Shown: piece by piece, positions 18,284 to 27,835 of the stretch
Layout: each line of letters opens with the position of its first letter
Numbering within the stretch: the first letter of the stretch is position 1
Source of the DNA: CAYVVD01 sp964454975
GTDB taxonomy: Bacteria > Bacteroidota > Ignavibacteria > Kapaibacteriales > UBA2268
Length of the DNA stretch: 64,000 bases
Direction of reading: 5' to 3'
NCBI GenBank assembly: GCA_964454975.1
Contig: CAYVVD010000008.1
Coordinates: 62,001-126,000, forward strand
Position numbers and translations under genes: made by a program
Notes under the pieces: generated by a model
Told to the model about the DNA's origin: nothing
Seen by the model: the letters and a program-made list of their open reading frames with translations, nothing else
Databases searched by the model: none

Positions 18284-19617
18284 TATCTATTCTTTGGTTT
18301 GGTATTAAAATTACCTACTTTACGGAAAACCGGCTTAACCGGCTCTCCTTTGAGAAACTTTTCAGGTTCTCCCGATTTTACTGCTTTATTCACTATGGGC
18401 AATGCAGCCCTGTAGGCTTTAAGGGTGTATTCCACATCTTCATCAGTATGAGAGTAAGACATATTGTGGAAACCGCCCCAAAGTACGCCTCTCTTTATCA
18501 TCTCTTGCTGCAGAAGAGATTTAAGCACTAGGGGGTTGCCTGCTTCAGGAGAAAAAGTCATGAGGGAACGGCAGTTGTAGCCGACTGCCTTAGAAAAGCC
18601 AATGCCCATTTCTTCCGCAATTTGATTGTATCCGACTTTAAGCTTTGCTCCCTGTTTGTCGAGATATGACGCCACGTTCTTGTCCTTCATTTCCAGCAAT
18701 GTTGCCTTGGCTGCAGCTAGTGAAAGCGCCTCCCCGCCAAATGTGTTATAGAAGAATACTTCGTTCTCGACAAGCTTCATAATATCATACTTGCCTGTAA
18801 GAATTGACAAAGGCATTCCGTTGGCAACTGCCTTAGAGTATGTTGCAAGGTCTGCCTTTACTCCAAAATACTCCTGCGCTCCTCCTAATGCAAGGCGAAA
18901 CCCTGTCCACATTTCATCAAAAATCAGCACGATGCCCTTTTCATTGCAAATATCGCGAAGCTTGTGGAGGAAATTGTCCTTTGGCGGCTCAAATACTATG
19001 GGTTCAAGAATAATAGCTGCCGTGTCATCATCAATAGAGTTAAGCACTGAGTCAATATCATTGTAGTTGAATGTATAGGTAAGCTGTTTAGCAAAATCCG
19101 GGATTCCTTTATCCCAGTCGGTAACTGCAATATACCAGTCCTGCGCTCCGTGGTAACCGCAACAGAGGATTGTATTCTTCCCTGTATAAGCACGAGCCAA
19201 CCTTACTGCAGCAGTTGTTACCTCATTCCCTGATTTTGCAAATCTTACAGACTCAGCATTTGGGATAATATCCCTGAGTATTTCAGCTACTTCAACTTCG
19301 AGCGGATGCATCAGAGAAAAAGTAATCCCATCTTCAAGCTGTTGCATGATGGCGTTGTCAATTCTTTCATAGCAGTAGCCAAGCGAGAGAGGGCCGACTG
19401 CCATAGTATAATCAATATATTCGTTGCCGTCTACATCCCAGACATGTGCGGCCTTTCCTTTTTGGAGATAAACCGGCGCAACGCCAAAAATGTGCTGCCC
19501 GGGGCCTTTTGCAAGTGTCTGAGTATAATTAGGAATCAGTTCTGTAGATCTTTTATATAGCTCTATTGATTTTTCAATGTTTGGGTAATCATTATCGAGT
19601 CTTATTCCGTTCGGCAT
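18283..19617 (-). CDS. Class III aminotransferase, glutamate-1-semialdehyde aminomutase-like
   Basis: The 444-residue PLP enzyme has WDVDGNEYIDY near the N-terminus, CGYHGAQDWY, FDEMWTGFRL (Asp to the pyridine nitrogen) and YSKAVANGMP (Schiff-base Lys). This is the glutamate-1-semialdehyde aminomutase branch, but the setting inside a sugar operon argues for an amino-sugar role rather than heme synthesis. The start is supported by AGGAGGGA seven bases upstream. It lies one base after the transketolase C subunit gene. The last 40 residues form a Lys/Pro-rich tail not needed for the fold. Confidence 0.82.
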   Translation of the reverse strand: MPNGIRLDNDYPNIEKSIELYKRSTELIPNYTQTLAKGPGQHIFGVAPVYLQKGKAAHVWDVDGNEYIDYTMAVGPLSLGYCYERIDNAIMQQLEDGITFSLMHPLEVEVAEILRDIIPNAESVRFAKSGNEVTTAAVRLARAYTGKNTILCCGYHGAQDWYIAVTDWDKGIPDFAKQLTYTFNYNDIDSVLNSIDDDTAAIILEPIVFEPPKDNFLHKLRDICNEKGIVLIFDEMWTGFRLALGGAQEYFGVKADLATYSKAVANGMPLSILTGKYDIMKLVENEVFFYNTFGGEALSLAAAKATLLEMKDKNVASYLDKQGAKLKVGYNQIAEEMGIGFSKAVGYNCRSLMTFSPEAGNPLVLKSLLQQEMIKRGVLWGGFHNMSYSHTDEDVEYTLKAYRAALPIVNKAVKSGEPEKFLKGEPVKPVFRKVGNFNTKPKNR

Positions 19618-19618
19618 A

Positions 19619-20533
19619 TCATCCCTCCTGGTTTAATTCTTTCAATTTAGCCTTAATCTTTTCGGCCAATTTCTCACCTGTAAACCCTTCATATTCGAGT
19701 ATCCCCTGAATCATTCCGGGCCTGTGCCAGGAGTTCAGGCCCAAGGGCAGAACCGGCCTCATCTTCTGTTGTTCAGCCATATAATTTGCGAGAATTGAAT
19801 ATAGACCGTTCCAATTAAAATGGTCTTCTACGGTTACAATCAAGCGGCATGAATCAAGAGCCGAATTAACAGCGCTCCTGTCGAATGGTTTAACTGTGCG
19901 AAGGTTGATTAACCTTGTCGAAATACCATCATTATCAAGTAAAGTTTTTGCTTCAAGGGCCTGTTTCGTTAAAATCCCGTATGTAAGGATAGCAACATTG
20001 TTGCCTTCGCCAAATACTTCTGCTTTCGCAATGCGGAATACTTCATGGTGCTTAATTCCGGAGTTTGAATCATTATACCTGATGTAAAATGGCATTTCGC
20101 TTCTAATAATATCCGGAAGTCCGGCGAGCATTTCATCCTTGTCCGCCGGGCAAAAGACACCTACATTCGGGATGCCGTACATCAGTCCGACATCTTCCAC
20201 AGCCTGGTGAGTTGGGCCGTTTGCAGTTCCGAGGAATCCGGAAAAAGCTCCAACAAGCTTAACAGGCAGATTGCCATAACCAACATCGGTGCGAATAAAT
20301 TCGAAAGAGCGCATAGTAAGGAATGCCGCCAATGCGTGAACTACGGGTATCCTGCCTCTGAGTGCCATGCCGCAGGCAGAGCCGACAAGGCTCATTTCAG
20401 CAATGCCAACATCTACAAAATTGTTTTTTATCTGTTCAGGGATATTCCTGATTGACGCGCGATTCTCAGCAGTCATAACGACAATTCTGTCGTCTTCTTC
20501 AATCATTTGTTTTAATAATTCTTCGTAAGTCAT
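19619..20533 (-). CDS. Transketolase, C-terminal subunit
   Basis: The 304-residue protein corresponds to the pyrimidine-binding and C-terminal domains of transketolase. It has VDVGIAEMSLVG (Glu that activates thiamine diphosphate), GPTHQAVEDVGLM and AILTYGILT. It makes a heterodimeric enzyme with the gene 12 nt upstream. Split transketolases are common in archaea and in some secondary pathways. Here the subunit is embedded in a sugar acid operon, so a dedicated two-carbon transfer making an unusual aldose is likely (inference). Confidence 0.88.
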   Translation of the reverse strand: MTYEELLKQMIEEDDRIVVMTAENRASIRNIPEQIKNNFVDVGIAEMSLVGSACGMALRGRIPVVHALAAFLTMRSFEFIRTDVGYGNLPVKLVGAFSGFLGTANGPTHQAVEDVGLMYGIPNVGVFCPADKDEMLAGLPDIIRSEMPFYIRYNDSNSGIKHHEVFRIAKAEVFGEGNNVAILTYGILTKQALEAKTLLDNDGISTRLINLRTVKPFDRSAVNSALDSCRLIVTVEDHFNWNGLYSILANYMAEQQKMRPVLPLGLNSWHRPGMIQGILEYEGFTGEKLAEKIKAKLKELNQEG

Positions 20534-20545
20534 ATTACCATCCGT

Positions 20546-21367
20546 TTAATATTCATCGTGCAATTGCTTGATAGCTTCACTTAATTCTTCTTCGCTCATG
20601 TTGCAATACCATTTGTCAGCTCTTTCCTCGATACCGATTACGCCCTTGCCCCTTATTGTATCGGCGATGATGCAGTTTGGCGCCCCCGCCTTGAATGGAA
20701 TTTTGGAGAATGCCTTGTTCAGGTCATTGAAATCGTGGCCGTCAACGTACTTTACTTTCCATCCGAAATTCTTAAATTTTTTATTAATTGGTTCTATCGG
20801 TATCAGGTCTTCTGTTCTCATATTTGCCTGGAAATGATTCCTGTCGATCACAACAACCAGGTTGTCGAGGAAAAAAGCGGCGGCAATCAAAATAGCTTCC
20901 CAGTTGGAACCTTCATTTAACTCGCCGTCTCCAACCACAACAACTACGCGGTTGCTTGTCTCTTTTAGCTTGCAATCTATGGCAACGCCAAGGGCAAGTG
21001 GGAGCAGGTGTCCCAGCGAACCCGAGTGAAATTCAACTCCGGGAATAGTCGCATTTGGATGCCAGTATATCAAGTCATTTGTTTGGAGGTGGTTTGCGAG
21101 CCTTTCTTCTTCGAGGAAACCGATTTCAACAAATGTACCATATAACGCAGGTACTGCATGGCCCTTTGAGAGGAAGAAATAATCGCGTTCCTCAGAATTT
21201 AAATTATCTTTGGAAACATTAAGGAAATGTTTGTAGAGATACAGAATCACATCTGCACATGAGAGCGCGGCTCCTGCGAACGCCCCTCCGTTTGTTGACA
21301 TTCTTAATATCCTTTCTCTAACCCTTACAGAAGCCTCTATCAGGCTTTTCTCATTAATTTCTGCCAT
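20546..21367 (-). CDS. Transketolase, N-terminal subunit
   Basis: The 273-residue protein is the thiamine diphosphate-binding half: FLSKGHAVPALYG, SGSLGHLLPLALG and the metal/diphosphate motif VVVGDGELNEGSNWEA. It needs the C-terminal subunit, encoded 12 nt downstream, for activity. The upstream cytidylyltransferase gene is 14 nt away, so all are in one operon. Confidence 0.9.
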   Translation of the reverse strand: MAEINEKSLIEASVRVRERILRMSTNGGAFAGAALSCADVILYLYKHFLNVSKDNLNSEERDYFFLSKGHAVPALYGTFVEIGFLEEERLANHLQTNDLIYWHPNATIPGVEFHSGSLGHLLPLALGVAIDCKLKETSNRVVVVVGDGELNEGSNWEAILIAAAFFLDNLVVVIDRNHFQANMRTEDLIPIEPINKKFKNFGWKVKYVDGHDFNDLNKAFSKIPFKAGAPNCIIADTIRGKGVIGIEERADKWYCNMSEEELSEAIKQLHDEY

Positions 21368-21381
21368 TATAGTTCCTTTTC

Positions 21382-22182
21382 CTACTTAATTAATCTGGTC
21401 TGCTTTTTCTTGATTGTCTTCAATTGGCCAAGATGATTCCTGTACCAGTTTACCCCGGAGTATTTCCCGTTTATTTTCATTATTTCCGGGTTTTCATCAA
21501 GTAATTCAAGAATTTCTTTCAGTGTGAAAATACGATGCTTGGAATAAAGTTCTTCATAGATTTTTTTAACAAATTCATAGTCTTCCTGGTAGTCAATTGT
21601 AAAACGATGGCTCATTGAATAATCAAGGCCAGTCTCCCATTCTACGTTCCCAATCCTGAATTCTCCGGGATTATCCCAGATGTAAGGAGTTGTATGCTCC
21701 AGCTCGAATTCCTGCTCTGCATTCACCCAGGCATGTTCCAGAATCTCAATGGGTATCGCTTCAACATCATTACCATCAGGATAAGAAGCGGGGTGGAGGT
21801 TACTTACAAAATCATATTCATCTTTGTGGTTTATATAGTATTGAAGCACCCTGTCAATTACGCTTGGGTCAATCAAAGGGCAATCAGATGGGATTTTTAC
21901 TGCAACGTCCGCCTGGAATTGCTTTGCAGCTTTGTAGTGCCGGTCGAGAAGATTAGTAGGGTGGCCCCGGAAGCAGTTGAAGCCCTCTGCAACACATATA
22001 TTTTCAACAAAGTCGTCTTCAGTGTCAGTTGTAGTAGCAACCACAATGTTGGTTGGAAGTTTTGCTGCAGCCATTCTTTCCAGCTGCCTGTATAGAATGC
22101 TTTTGCCTAAAATGCTTTTTAATATTTTACCCGGCAGGCGGGTTGAACCTGTCCGCGCCTGCACAATAACTACAATGTTCAT
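21382..22182 (-). CDS. SpsF-type cytidylyltransferase (CMP-sugar acid synthetase family)
   Basis: The 266-residue protein begins with VIVQARTGSTRLPGKIL, the nucleotide-binding signature of SpsF/NeuA/KdsB relatives, and has VKIPSDCPLIDPSVID, which binds the metal and nucleotide. In combination with the NeuB-type synthase it probably activates the product sugar acid as the CMP derivative. The start overlaps the stop of the upstream gene in TAATG. Confidence 0.85.
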   Translation of the reverse strand: MNIVVIVQARTGSTRLPGKILKSILGKSILYRQLERMAAAKLPTNIVVATTTDTEDDFVENICVAEGFNCFRGHPTNLLDRHYKAAKQFQADVAVKIPSDCPLIDPSVIDRVLQYYINHKDEYDFVSNLHPASYPDGNDVEAIPIEILEHAWVNAEQEFELEHTTPYIWDNPGEFRIGNVEWETGLDYSMSHRFTIDYQEDYEFVKKIYEELYSKHRIFTLKEILELLDENPEIMKINGKYSGVNWYRNHLGQLKTIKKKQTRLIK

Positions 22183-23252
22183 CAGGAAAATTTGCTAATG
22201 AATTTTTTAACCCTTGTACTGGTTTTTATCAATCTGGAATTGTCAGCTTCTACTTCATAATTACTCGCACGGTTATCTTTTTCTAGATAATCAATAGCTA
22301 TGTTCGCAATATTCCGTGCTGAATTACCTCCGTTTTGAAGTGGCTGGAGCTTCTTCAGGTCATTTATATCGAAATAAGAATACACTTCCTTGTTTAAGGC
22401 CAGCCCCGTATATACGACGGTAGAATATTTGGTTATCAAAACCTTGCAATTGGCAATCATTTCGTGAGCGTTGCCTTCTGAGTAAACAAGTGCTCCGGGG
22501 GCATATGTATTTATTTCCTTGGTTGCTCTTTCAACGTGTTCGTTTGGGTGCAGCTTGAATATCAATTGTCTGCCATTAGCTATTTCAACGGCTTCTTCGA
22601 TGAATTTTTTCCTGTTCTCATACTTGAATGTTTCGCGGGAATCTGATGTAGCAACAAGTACGTAACCTTTGTGTGGGAAATTGTTGTCATAATATCGGGC
22701 GCAATTGTCGTAATTAGGTATTCCTGTTACTCGCAGTTTGGATTCATCAACACCATTTTTAATGAACATCTCTTTATAACCTTCGGATGCTACGCAAAAC
22801 AAGTCATAAGCATCGGAAAGGCCTGTAGCAGCAGTTCCGGCAATGTATCTTGGAATTCTCATCCACTTAACCATGTAATAACCGATATTCTTAGGATCGG
22901 TCATTCCTTCCTGGACAAGGATTAATTTTTTATCAAGGGCATTCTCCGGTACAATCAGGTCGCTGCAGGTAAAAGCAAGGTCGTAATCGTTTGCAGTACC
23001 CATATAATCAATTTTCAGTCCGTGATTTTTCAGGTATTTTTCTGTGTTTTCCCTAAATGAACCCCCAAGGATAGAAAAATCCAGATATCCCTGCCTTGCC
23101 AGGTAGCGTATAAATCCGTCGGCATAATACGGCGTAAAATAATGCTCGTAATCCTTCATATGCATTGATATCTGGTGCATCATGGAAGTTTGGTTTATGC
23201 TCCCGCATATAAAGAGGACTTTCTTTTTATTGCCCTTAAGCATTGTATCCAT
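22182..23252 (-). CDS. CDP-glycerol glycerophosphotransferase-like transferase
   Basis: The 356-residue protein has a GT-B-like build: KVLFICGSINQTSMMHQIS at the N-terminus, and in the C-terminal half FKLHPNEHV and ITKYSTVVYTGLALNK, the motifs of the TagF/CDP-glycerol transferase and related sugar acid transferase group. As first gene of the operon it may be the enzyme that uses the CMP-activated product, attaching it to a lipid or surface protein. The acceptor is unknown. No membrane helix is seen. Confidence 0.65.
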   Translation of the reverse strand: MDTMLKGNKKKVLFICGSINQTSMMHQISMHMKDYEHYFTPYYADGFIRYLARQGYLDFSILGGSFRENTEKYLKNHGLKIDYMGTANDYDLAFTCSDLIVPENALDKKLILVQEGMTDPKNIGYYMVKWMRIPRYIAGTAATGLSDAYDLFCVASEGYKEMFIKNGVDESKLRVTGIPNYDNCARYYDNNFPHKGYVLVATSDSRETFKYENRKKFIEEAVEIANGRQLIFKLHPNEHVERATKEINTYAPGALVYSEGNAHEMIANCKVLITKYSTVVYTGLALNKEVYSYFDINDLKKLQPLQNGGNSARNIANIAIDYLEKDNRASNYEVEADNSRLIKTSTRVKKFISKFS

Positions 23253-23597
23253 TAAATTTCAGACCTTTTATTTCAATTAATCCTGCAAAAATAAGCTTGA
23301 TTAATGAATTGTAGATGAAGATTGATAAAACTGCAGTTAACTACTGAAACAATTAATCTTCATTTTGTTCCGGGAAAATTTAGCAAAAATTAATCAAAGA
23401 GCAGGTTGTCCACAGGATTCCTTCTTTATATTCCATTTCTGATATTATTATCGCTTGTTTTCCACAATGCTATGTTAAGATACCTTTAAGAATGGCCGAT
23501 TTATTAACCGTTAATTAATATCGCTGACGCAATTATAATTAAATTATGATAATATTAACAATTTATCACATTTCGATTCATATACGTTAGAAACCAT
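23253..23597. promoter_or_regulatory. 345-bp divergent intergenic region with two DnaA-box-like sites
   Basis: This gap separates the minus-strand sugar acid operon from the plus-strand NFACT gene, so it must hold both promoters. Two 9-mers one base away from the DnaA consensus occur in the same direction: TTGTCCACA (23406-23414) and TTTTCCACA (23458-23466). A very AT-rich stretch follows (about 23500-23575). I see no tRNA or hairpin with a T run. Promoter elements cannot be assigned with confidence. Confidence 0.4.
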
Positions 23598-25193
23598 ATG
23601 CCAAGACATTATTTTACTTTGTTGAAAATTTGTGAAGAGCTGAGAGAATTAACCGGCCTACAGGTAGCTGAGTGCTTCACTCAGGAGAAGGACACACTTG
23701 TAATCAGCTTCGGAAATGAAAATATTAAGCATCTCTTTTTTTCTGCTGACACAAAATTTCCATGTATTTTTATAAGGGACAAATTCAGTCGTGCCCGCAT
23801 GAATACTCTTGACCTGCTACCATCAATTATTGGAGATTACCTGCAGGATGCAGGAATTGTTGAAGGGAACCGGTTGATAAAGCTCACATTCGTTCATACA
23901 ATTGCCTATGCAGTACTATTTGGTGGCGCAAAGAGTAATTTTTACGTCTGCGACTCAGAAAACCGCATTATTGATTCATTGAATGAAACGGCAAAAAACC
24001 GGGGGAATTTATTTGAGATACCCCGTCCGGGAAGTATTAACTTCACTGAATCACAGAAAATTTCAAAGCTAATATCCGGGCCACCATTAAATCTAGGTAA
24101 AGTATATGCAATCCCTTTTATGGAGAAGTTTGGAATAGACCACTCAGCATTGATTGATAAAATGACAGGAAAGGAAGTCGAAAGGATAATTAAGGCTGCA
24201 GGAGAATTTAAAGCTGATTGTCTCAAATCAGATGATTTCGGAATTTATAGTGATAATAACAAGCTGTTTATTTCACTCATTGATCAGGGAAATTTATATC
24301 AACCGGCGGGACGATATGACTCCGCATCAAAAGCAGTACAACGCTGGTATGCAATGTCCCGTGCGGGAGCTGAGTTCAGGCCGGAAAAGCAAAAACTTGA
24401 GAAGATCATTGAGCGATTCATCAAAAAAGCTGAGGGTAATTTAAAAGCAGCAGAAAACAGGGAGATTAGCCTTGAGCGAGAGAGAAAATACAGGGAATAC
24501 GGGACTATGCTGCTTGCAATGCCGAATCCCAGGGAAATGCCCGGGGATTTGATTGAGGCAAAAGATGAAGAAAGTAATATTATAAAGATTCCGACTAACA
24601 GCAAAAAGACGATAATAGAAAACGGGGAAGAATATTTCCGAAAGGCAAAAAATACAAAGCGCGAATCAGAATTGCTTGAAGAGCGAATTCCCGGCATAGA
24701 AATAAAACTGAATATAGCAAATACTATATTGAATAATCTTAATGAAGCTGGGACGCTCAAAGACCTGGAAAAAGTCAAAAAAAGAATTAGTGTAGAACTC
24801 GGAATTAAGATGGAAAACGAAGAACAAAGGCCTGAAAACAAATTCAGGCAATTCGAGCTTGAAGAAGGTTACATTTTGTATGTAGGAAAAAATGCCGCCA
24901 ATAATGACGAGCTTACAATCAGATTTGCAAAGCCAAACGACATCTGGTTGCATGCACGCGGCTCGGGCGGTTCTCATTGTGTGCTGCGAGGACCGGGCAA
25001 GGACAAGCCACCAAAGCATGTAATTAAAGCTGCGGCAGCCATCGCTGCATATTATTCACAGGCCCGTAACGCTGGCTACACACCGGTTGCATGGACATAC
25101 AAGAAATACGTCCGTAAGCCAAAAGGCGCAAATACAGGCTCCGTTACAATATCACGCGAGGATGTTATTATGGTAGAGCCGGGGCTGCCATGA
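23598..25193 (+). CDS. NFACT-family protein (RqcH/FbpA-like)
   Basis: The 531-residue product has an NFACT-N-like first half, a central coiled-coil region rich in Lys/Glu (about residues 255-410), and a well-conserved NFACT-R domain at the C-terminus (GYILYVGKNAANND, IWLHARGSGGSHCVLR, AYYSQARN, VAWTYKKYVRKPKGA). The family rescues stalled large ribosomal subunits, adding Ala tails in Bacillus. The NFACT-N half is quite divergent here and I cannot point to the usual catalytic-site residues. An ATG at 23598 fits the family's short N-terminus. Confidence 0.82.
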   Translation: MPRHYFTLLKICEELRELTGLQVAECFTQEKDTLVISFGNENIKHLFFSADTKFPCIFIRDKFSRARMNTLDLLPSIIGDYLQDAGIVEGNRLIKLTFVHTIAYAVLFGGAKSNFYVCDSENRIIDSLNETAKNRGNLFEIPRPGSINFTESQKISKLISGPPLNLGKVYAIPFMEKFGIDHSALIDKMTGKEVERIIKAAGEFKADCLKSDDFGIYSDNNKLFISLIDQGNLYQPAGRYDSASKAVQRWYAMSRAGAEFRPEKQKLEKIIERFIKKAEGNLKAAENREISLERERKYREYGTMLLAMPNPREMPGDLIEAKDEESNIIKIPTNSKKTIIENGEEYFRKAKNTKRESELLEERIPGIEIKLNIANTILNNLNEAGTLKDLEKVKKRISVELGIKMENEEQRPENKFRQFELEEGYILYVGKNAANNDELTIRFAKPNDIWLHARGSGGSHCVLRGPGKDKPPKHVIKAAAAIAAYYSQARNAGYTPVAWTYKKYVRKPKGANTGSVTISREDVIMVEPGLP

Positions 25194-25227
25194 TGGATAT
25201 AATCAAAAATGTAGATTATTTATTTCC

Positions 25228-26554
25228 CTAATATCTATTCTTCCAAAATCTTCTCAATCGCTTTGCAAACTCAGCTTCCCTGCCTTTGTCGCCGGGTTTG
25301 TAATAGCTTTTTACTTCAAACTCTTCAGGGAAGTACTTAACATCAACCATTGCATCGGGATAGTCATGCGGATATTTGTATTCTTTACCGTAGCCTTCCT
25401 GTTTCATAAGGCGGGTAGGAGCGTTCCTCAGGTAGAGGGGAACTGTGGCTACGGGTGATTCTTTCATTTCTGCGGTTGAAGACATCAATGCATTGTAGGA
25501 AGCGTTTGATTTCTCACAGGAAGCGAGGTAAGTAACGCCCTGCGCAATATTTATTGCCGCCTCAGGAAGCCCTATTATCTCCACCGCACGAAATACTGAA
25601 ACGGCAATTACAAGCGCCATAGAATCCGCATTGCCCACATCTTCACTTGCAAATATAACCATACGGCGGGCTATGAACTTAGGGTCTTCACCGGCTTCGA
25701 GCATCTTGGATAGCCAGAGCAATGCAGCGTCAGGGTCAGAGCCTCTCATTGATTTGATGAAAGCAGAGATATTGTCGTAGTGATTATCTCCTTTTTTATC
25801 GTACCGGGCATATTTCTGCTGGATTGCCTTTTCGGTCAAATCGCGTGTTATTAAGACTTTATCACCGGATTTATCTGCAAGGCGCAGCGACAACTCGATT
25901 GCATTCAGAGCTGTTCGGGCATCGCCACCCGCAATGTTAACCAGGAAATCTGTTGATTCAATTTCAATATTATGCTTAGAAAGGATAGCATCTTTTTCCA
26001 GAGCTTGGTTTATTACTTTTACAATATCCTTATCCTTCAAAGGCAGCAGCCTGTAAACCTGGCAGCGGCTCAAAAGTGCAGGATTAACTTCAAATGAAGG
26101 ATTTTCAGTTGTAGCGCCTACAATTATTATTTCCCCACTCTCAACAGCATGCAGAAATGCATCCTGCTGGGCTTTGTTAAAACGGTGTATCTCGTTCAAT
26201 AAAAAGCAGAGTCCTCTTCCCTGAGCGGTTAAGAGAGCGTGCCTTATTAATTATTTCACGGACTTCTTTTACACCCGAATCAATTGCAGACATTCGCTCG
26301 AAGTTATAAGATGCCATTTCGGCAATCATAAGTGCAAATGTAGTTTTTCCTGTACCGGGCGGCCCCCAGAAGATAATAGAAGGGAATCTGCCGGATTCAA
26401 AAAATCTTCGCAGGGGCGCTCCTTTGGCTGTCAGATGCTCCTGGCCGAAAACATCGTCAAGTGATTTAGGTCGCATTCGCTCTGCAAGCGGAGCAAATTC
26501 AGGATTTACACCCTTGTTTTTAGTTCCGCCGGCTCCCGGGAATAATTCACTCAT
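25228..26554 (-). pseudogene. rarA: Replication-associated recombination ATPase RarA/MgsA, split by a one-base frameshift
   Basis: Two consecutive minus-strand frames together give one complete RarA. The first (26177-26554) has PLAERMRPKSLDDVFGQEHL and Walker A FWGPPGTGKTTFA and ends wrongly after LLFIERDTPF. The second (25228-26199) resumes at NEIHRFNKAQQDAFLHAVE and carries TTENPSFEVNPALLSRC, sensor motifs and the C-terminal tetramer domain (NAPTRLMKQEGYGKEYKYP). Removing one T at 26195/26196 restores the Walker B motif LLFIDEIHRF. Because everything else is intact, an assembly or sequencing error is as likely as a real mutation. RarA acts at stalled replication forks. Confidence 0.88.
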
Positions 26555-26643
26555 TTTAATTGTCTGTAAGTTCCTATTTAATATACAATTCAGCTATGAA
26601 ATAATCGGTTAATAAGTCATTATTATATCAATATTTGTAAATA

Positions 26644-27795
26644 ATGAGCAAAGAAACAGCTGAATACAAAGATAAGTTATTTTCATTCAGGCATTTACTG
26701 CACAAGCATCCTGAATTATCTCATAATGAGAAGGAGACAAAAAACAGAATAATTAACTTCTTAAAAGAATTCCCGCCTGATAATATTATTGAGAATATAG
26801 GCGGCTATGGTTTAGCAGCTGTTTATAATGGAATTGAACCGGGGCAGACTGTAGCTGTCCGCACGGATATGGATGCCCTGCCTATAGATGATAATATTGA
26901 TAAAGAATATAAATCAATTTATGATGACGCCGGCCACAAATGCGGCCATGACGGTCACATAGTTATGGTTAGCGGGCTTGCTCCACTGCTTTATAAAAAA
27001 AGAACAAGAACAGGAAGGGTTGTCCTTGTTTACCAGCCGGCCGAGGAAACAGGCGAAGGTGCTAACCTAATGCTTGCTGATGATAAGTTCAATGAAATTA
27101 ATCCGGATTATTTCTTTGCACTTCACAACTTGCCGGGATTTAAAAAAGGAGATATCATTATTAGAAAAGGTGTGTTTGCATCTGCTTCGGTTGGGCTGAC
27201 AATCAACTTAAAAGGCGCCACATCACATGCAGGAGAGCCTGTTTACGGAAGGAACCCGGCGCTTGCGGCATCCCAGATTGTACAGAGCCTCCTTTCAATT
27301 CCTACGATGAACACTCCGCTGCACGAAGCTGCCCTGATAACACCTGTTCAGGTAAAAGTCGGACGGAAGGCATTCGGAACATCTGCAGGAGATGCGGAAC
27401 TTATGTTTACTCTGCGTGCACATTCAGACAAAACATTGAAAAATATTTCTGTAATTGCACTTCAACAGGCAAAACGAATAGCGCATGTATATGATCTGGG
27501 TATAAGCACAATTTGGGTTGAGCGATTTGATGCTGTTAAGAATGATAAAGAATGTGTAAATATAATAAACGAGGCTGCGACAATGAATGGTCATAACTTA
27601 GAAGAGCTTGAACGGCCATTCCCCTGGTCTGAAGATTTTGGGTATTTCACCGGCAAGTTCAAGGGAGCATTGTTTGGGCTGGGAGCAGGGAAACATCACC
27701 CCGCGCTTCATAACGACGATTATGATTTCCCGGATGAAATTATTCAGAACGGTATCAACATGTTCCACAAAATAATCAGGAATATCCTTGACTGA
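26644..27795 (+). CDS. M20-family amidohydrolase (N-acyl amino acid hydrolase/aminoacylase-like)
   Basis: The 383-residue protein has HLLHKHPELSHNEKET at the N-terminus, the metal ligands in GHKCGHDGHI and the catalytic Glu pair in PAEETGEGA, and a dimerisation domain after ATSHAGEP. This is the M20D group (hippurate hydrolase, N-acetyl-diaminopimelate deacetylase and similar). The substrate is not evident. It begins a plus-strand series leading to alr. Confidence 0.83.
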   Translation: MSKETAEYKDKLFSFRHLLHKHPELSHNEKETKNRIINFLKEFPPDNIIENIGGYGLAAVYNGIEPGQTVAVRTDMDALPIDDNIDKEYKSIYDDAGHKCGHDGHIVMVSGLAPLLYKKRTRTGRVVLVYQPAEETGEGANLMLADDKFNEINPDYFFALHNLPGFKKGDIIIRKGVFASASVGLTINLKGATSHAGEPVYGRNPALAASQIVQSLLSIPTMNTPLHEAALITPVQVKVGRKAFGTSAGDAELMFTLRAHSDKTLKNISVIALQQAKRIAHVYDLGISTIWVERFDAVKNDKECVNIINEAATMNGHNLEELERPFPWSEDFGYFTGKFKGALFGLGAGKHHPALHNDDYDFPDEIIQNGINMFHKIIRNILD

Positions 27796-27835
27796 AGCAG
27801 CGTTTAACATAAAGAACAGGTTTTCATCTGATAAT

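Noticed and set aside
18283..19617. Glutamate-1-semialdehyde aminomutase for heme (HemL)
   Set aside because: The family is close, but the gene is locked into a sugar acid operon between transketolase and SDR genes; a biosynthetic aminotransferase role fits better.
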